Source of the DNA: a virus
Direction: 5' to 3' (one strand)
Length of the DNA stretch: 64,000 bases
Virus record (IMG/VR): IMGVR_UViG_3300030107_006644
Location: 1 to 64,000 of that record
A program made the position numbers and the translations under genes. Below are positions 60,884 through 64,000 of the stretch, piece after piece. The stretch's first letter is position 1. Each line of letters opens with the position of its first letter. The notes under the pieces were generated by a model that did not search any database, was not told the DNA's origin, and saw only the letters and a program-made list of their open reading frames with translations.

Positions 60884-61090
60884 TTGAGTGCTATTGAAGC
60901 CATGCCTCCAAGTTTGTTATTTGCCGCAATATGCAGCTATTTAGCGGTTTATTTGTTCGGTATGTTCACCGGATTTATGATGGTTGAACGTAACAAAATG
61001 ACCAGACAAATTCGAGAGTACCAACGCGCCCGAGAGAGAGAGTTAAACCAACAGTGGTCCAATAACGATTGGGATCACCCCGTATACTAG
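60884..61090 (+). CDS. Small single-pass membrane protein, 68 aa
   Basis: The start is a TTG at 60884 behind AAGGTGA; an ATG at 60902 (codon 7) is the alternative. Residues about 10-33 form one hydrophobic helix (LLFAAICSYLAVYLFGMF). The remaining C-terminal tail is basic then acidic and hydrophilic (NKMTRQIREYQRARERELNQ) and is likely helical and cytoplasmic. The function is unknown; its position directly before Mre11-Rad50, behind a sigma70 promoter, suggests an early gene. It resembles small phage inner-membrane proteins in design. Confidence 0.65.
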   Translation: MSAIEAMPPSLLFAAICSYLAVYLFGMFTGFMMVERNKMTRQIREYQRARERELNQQWSNNDWDHPVY

Positions 61091-61096
61091 GAATGT

Positions 61097-64000
61097 ATGA
61101 TGAAGTTTGCGCATATTGCGGATACGCATATTAAAAATTTAAAATACCACCACGAATATAAGGAAGTGTTCGCACAACTGTATGAAACACTAAGAGACGA
61201 ACAGGTTGATTGCATCGTTCATTGTGGCGATATTGCACACACAAAAACACAAATCTCACCAGAGTTTGTAGAAATGTGTTCTGACTTTTTTCGAAACTTG
61301 GCAACCATCGCGCCGACATATATTATTCTAGGCAATCACGATGGCAATCTAAAGAACAGCAGTCGACAGGATGCTCTGACTCCTATCGCAGACGCTTTGG
61401 ACTTACAAAACTTACATCTGTTGAAAGATTCAGGCGAGGCTGTTTTAAATGACAAATTCTGCTTAAATGTTTTGTCGGTTTTTGATGAGGAGAATTGGTG
61501 CGATCCCACTGATGAGGACAAGATCAACATCGCCCTCTATCATGGTTCGATCTCGGGAGTAAAAACAGACCTTGGCTGGGTTATGGAGCATGGAGAACAT
61601 GATATTAGTATTTTTGATAATTTTGACTTTGCTTTTCTTGGAGATATCCACAAGACAAATCAAAAGTTAGACACAGAAGGTCGGATCCGATATTCCGGCA
61701 GCACGATTCAGCAGAATCATGGTGAAACAAACGACAAAGGGCTGTTGCTGTGGGATATCCAAGATAAAGATAATTTTAGTTGCAAGCACATTGCATTTAA
61801 AAACCCGAAGCCATTTGTTACTATTGAATTAACACCAAAGGGTAGGATCCCGAAAGGAACAGCCGTGCCCAAGGGCGCCCGCCTGCGTTTGGTATCCAAC
61901 AATAACCTTCCTCTAACTCGCTTGAAGAGAGCTGTTGACATTGCAAAGCATAGATTTAAGCCGGAAGCAATCACTTTCTTAAATCGAGCTTTGGGACAGA
62001 GAGGAAGTGTTGATTCGTTAACAAACACGATTATTAAGGAAAATCTTAGAGACACCGCTGTGCAAGAAAGGCTTATGCGCGAGTATCTTAAGGATTACGA
62101 GATTGATGATACTATGATGGAGCGAGTGTTGACGCTGAACTCAAAGTACAACCAGATGGCCGAGCAAGAAGAGGAAGTTAGCAGAAATATCAACTGGAAG
62201 CTAAATTCGGTAAAGTTTGATAATCTGTTTAATTATGGCGAAGGCAATTCTATTGACTTTACAAACCTTGCTGGCGTAGTTGGTATTTTTGGGAAGAATT
62301 ATAGCGGTAAAAGCAGTATTATCGACTCTATTTTATACACTATGTTCAACTCAACGTCAAAGAATGAGAGAAAGAACTTAAACGTTATCAATCAAAACAA
62401 GGAGTTTTGTGCCGGCACTGTTGATATTTCGATTGGCGAGCGTTCTTACGAAATTAGCAGAACTTCAGAAAAGTACGTCAAAAGGCTGAAGGGCGAAGAG
62501 ACCTTGGAGGCAAAAACCGACCTAAACTTTGAACAAAGAGATGCGGTCACCAACACCACACGCAGTTTGAATGGTCTTACGAGAATAGAAACAGACAAGC
62601 AAATACGAAAGATGTTTGGAACACTTGACGATTTCTTGCTGACCTCTATGGCTAGCCAACTTGACTCGCTAACCTTCATCAATGAGGGCTCAACGAGGCG
62701 AAAAGAGATTTTGGCCAAGTTCTTAGATTTGGAGATATTCGAAAAGAAATACAGGCTAGCCAAGGAGGATGCTAGTGACCTTCGCGGAGCACTCAAAAGG
62801 CTCGAAAATAGAGAATTTGAGCAAGATATCGCTGCAGCAGCGCTTGAGTTGTGTGAGAGCGAAGATAAGATTGAAAAGCACAAGAGTCGGTGTGAAAAGT
62901 ATCAAGTATCGATAGACAAGATAGGCGAAAAGATACAGGATTTAGAGGAGAAAGTGGGCTCTGTGCCGGTTGAACTGATCGATGTGGCGAACACTAGAGC
63001 CGAGATCGAAAAGCTCACAGTACAAGAGCAGTCACTGCAGTCGAAACTTGAGGAAGAGAGTAAGGATTTGAAGATTCGAACGGAACTTTACGAGAAGATT
63101 ATTAACTTTCTGGACACCATGGATATCGAGGAGTTGAGAGAAAAGAAGGAAAAGGTAGAATCACTAAACTCTACAGTGCTTGAGGTTGAATCTATGCTTC
63201 AAAACATAGATCAAAAGGCAAAATTACTCGACGGAATCCCGTGTGGAGATACATATCCCACCTGTAAGTTTATCAGAGATGCCAATGTGGCAGTAGCTAA
63301 CCGCCACCACTCCGTAAAGGAGCTAAAAACAGCCCAAAGCCGACTTGAGGAGCTTGATAGTGTGACTGTTACCGATCACATAGGCAAGTATAACAGCGTA
63401 CTTCAGAGAAAAAACCAAGTTTCTACTGGAATTGCCGAACTTAACCTGTCTATTGAGCGAAATTCTAATACGCTAGAGAAAACTATAGACAAAATACAGG
63501 TTTTAAACGAAAAGGTGGAAGAATACAACAAAAACAAGGACACAATTGACAATTTGGAGGCAATGATGTCGAAATTGTCAAAGATGCGGAACAACGTTGT
63601 GTCCTATAGGGAACAGAAGGCGCAATGTGAGGAGAGTTTGACCTCGCTGTATGTTGAGCACGGCTCTTTAGAGCAAAAATTGCGCAACTTGGAGAGCCAA
63701 AAGCAAGAACTACAAGATTTGCATGAGCAATACTCGTCTTTTGACCTGTATATGCGTTGTATGCATTCTAATGGAATTGCATATGATATCATCAAGAGAA
63801 AACTTCCGATTATTAACGAAGAAATCGCCAAAACTTTGGCAAATATTGTCAACTTTAACGTTTACTTCGAGGATGATGGAAAAAGGCTCAATATCTTTAT
63901 TAAGCACCCCAAACACGATCCGCGACCTATTGGTATGGGCTCTGGTGCCGAGAAAACAATAGCAGCAATGGCTATCAGACTGGCCTTGTTGTCTATATCA
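61097..64000 (+). CDS. Mre11-Rad50 (SbcD-SbcC, T4 gp47-gp46) fused in one frame, 3' end outside window
   Basis: The frame is open from ATG 61097 (or 61100) to the end of the window, 968 codons, without a stop. Mre11 motifs: D-T-H (Asp-9, His-11), GD (Asp-45), GNHD (79-82), His-149 and GDIH (His-185). Rad50 motifs: Walker A GKNYSGKSS (399-407), a Q-loop region SQLDSLTFINEGST, a coiled coil with a zinc-hook pair Cys-716/Cys-723 in CGDTYPTC, and a signature MGSGAEKT (947-954). The Walker B and D-loop lie beyond 64000. The two proteins are separate in T4. Together they process double-strand ends for recombination-dependent replication. The junction lies at about residues 340-365, and I followed the frame codon by codon across it. 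Confidence 0.9.
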   Translation, partial: MMKFAHIADTHIKNLKYHHEYKEVFAQLYETLRDEQVDCIVHCGDIAHTKTQISPEFVEMCSDFFRNLATIAPTYIILGNHDGNLKNSSRQDALTPIADALDLQNLHLLKDSGEAVLNDKFCLNVLSVFDEENWCDPTDEDKINIALYHGSISGVKTDLGWVMEHGEHDISIFDNFDFAFLGDIHKTNQKLDTEGRIRYSGSTIQQNHGETNDKGLLLWDIQDKDNFSCKHIAFKNPKPFVTIELTPKGRIPKGTAVPKGARLRLVSNNNLPLTRLKRAVDIAKHRFKPEAITFLNRALGQRGSVDSLTNTIIKENLRDTAVQERLMREYLKDYEIDDTMMERVLTLNSKYNQMAEQEEEVSRNINWKLNSVKFDNLFNYGEGNSIDFTNLAGVVGIFGKNYSGKSSIIDSILYTMFNSTSKNERKNLNVINQNKEFCAGTVDISIGERSYEISRTSEKYVKRLKGEETLEAKTDLNFEQRDAVTNTTRSLNGLTRIETDKQIRKMFGTLDDFLLTSMASQLDSLTFINEGSTRRKEILAKFLDLEIFEKKYRLAKEDASDLRGALKRLENREFEQDIAAAALELCESEDKIEKHKSRCEKYQVSIDKIGEKIQDLEEKVGSVPVELIDVANTRAEIEKLTVQEQSLQSKLEEESKDLKIRTELYEKIINFLDTMDIEELREKKEKVESLNSTVLEVESMLQNIDQKAKLLDGIPCGDTYPTCKFIRDANVAVANRHHSVKELKTAQSRLEELDSVTVTDHIGKYNSVLQRKNQVSTGIAELNLSIERNSNTLEKTIDKIQVLNEKVEEYNKNKDTIDNLEAMMSKLSKMRNNVVSYREQKAQCEESLTSLYVEHGSLEQKLRNLESQKQELQDLHEQYSSFDLYMRCMHSNGIAYDIIKRKLPIINEEIAKTLANIVNFNVYFEDDGKRLNIFIKHPKHDPRPIGMGSGAEKTIAAMAIRLALLSIS

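Noticed and set aside
917-63916. Many minus-strand and off-frame open reading frames of 60-230 codons
   Set aside because: They lie wholly inside longer + strand genes with recognisable domains, lack ribosome sites and have compositions typical of reading the wrong frame. No gap is large enough for a minus-strand operon.
1-64000. tRNA genes, rRNA, insertion sequences, integrase or attachment sites
   Set aside because: All intergenic gaps are about 60 bp or less, leaving no room for tRNA clusters, and no transposase or integrase motif was seen. A systematic search with a covariance tool would settle tRNAs.

Overview
The window is a gene-dense stretch of a large tailed-phage genome of the T4-like, contractile-tail type, probably from an uncultured marine lineage. 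Every supported gene lies on the + strand. Neighbouring genes overlap (ATGA, TAGTG) or are separated by only a few bases. No gap between genes exceeds about 60 bp, so there are no empty stretches to describe. The phage assignment rests on a gp55-like late sigma factor, gp25-like and gp6-like baseplate wedge proteins, giant virion proteins, a phage-type primase, a RuvC-type resolvase and gp47/gp46-like (Mre11/Rad50) recombination functions. The host cannot be named from sequence. The marine suggestion rests on remembered similarity of several virion proteins to marine phage proteins and was not tested.

Layout. (1) 1-859: the tail of an upstream gene and a PD-(D/E)XK nuclease with a probable Fe-S cysteine set. 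(2) 869-11464: a glycan cassette. It has at least four recognisable glycosyltransferases (two GT4, one of them fused to GT2; a DxD nucleotide-sugar transferase; an exostosin-like enzyme), two probable sugar-pathway proteins of unknown family, a phosphomannose-isomerase-type cupin, a three-domain nucleotidyltransferase/HAD/kinase fusion, and GDP-L-fucose synthase plus GDP-mannose 4,6-dehydratase. Together these suggest synthesis and transfer of GDP-L-fucose-type sugars. (3) 11442-13274: small regulators, including an FmdB-like zinc ribbon and the late sigma factor. (4) 13274-50662: the baseplate and tail block, with virion proteins of 2792 and 4092 residues that alone fill about a third of the window. 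(5) 50664-52142: RuvC and primase, the latter behind a near-consensus sigma70 promoter. (6) 52163-60835: an unusual cassette built around a full-length FtsZ/tubulin-like GTPase and eight proteins that carry related short amphipathic segments ending in hydrophobic-X-Glu. These resemble the T4 capsid-targeting sequence with its prohead-protease site. The cassette also holds a 34-residue microprotein with ten cysteines. (7) 60884-64000: a small membrane protein, then a single open frame that joins Mre11 (SbcD/gp47) to Rad50 (SbcC/gp46) and runs off the window.

How the parts may work together. The glycan cassette probably modifies virion or host surface structures. gp55 would direct late transcription of the tail block. 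Replication and recombination genes sit behind host-like promoters embedded among late genes. The strongest candidate for an undescribed system is region 6: a family of proteins with a shared N-terminal address tag, possibly packaged in the capsid as internal proteins, co-transcribed with a tubulin-like cytoskeletal GTPase and a cysteine-rich peptide.
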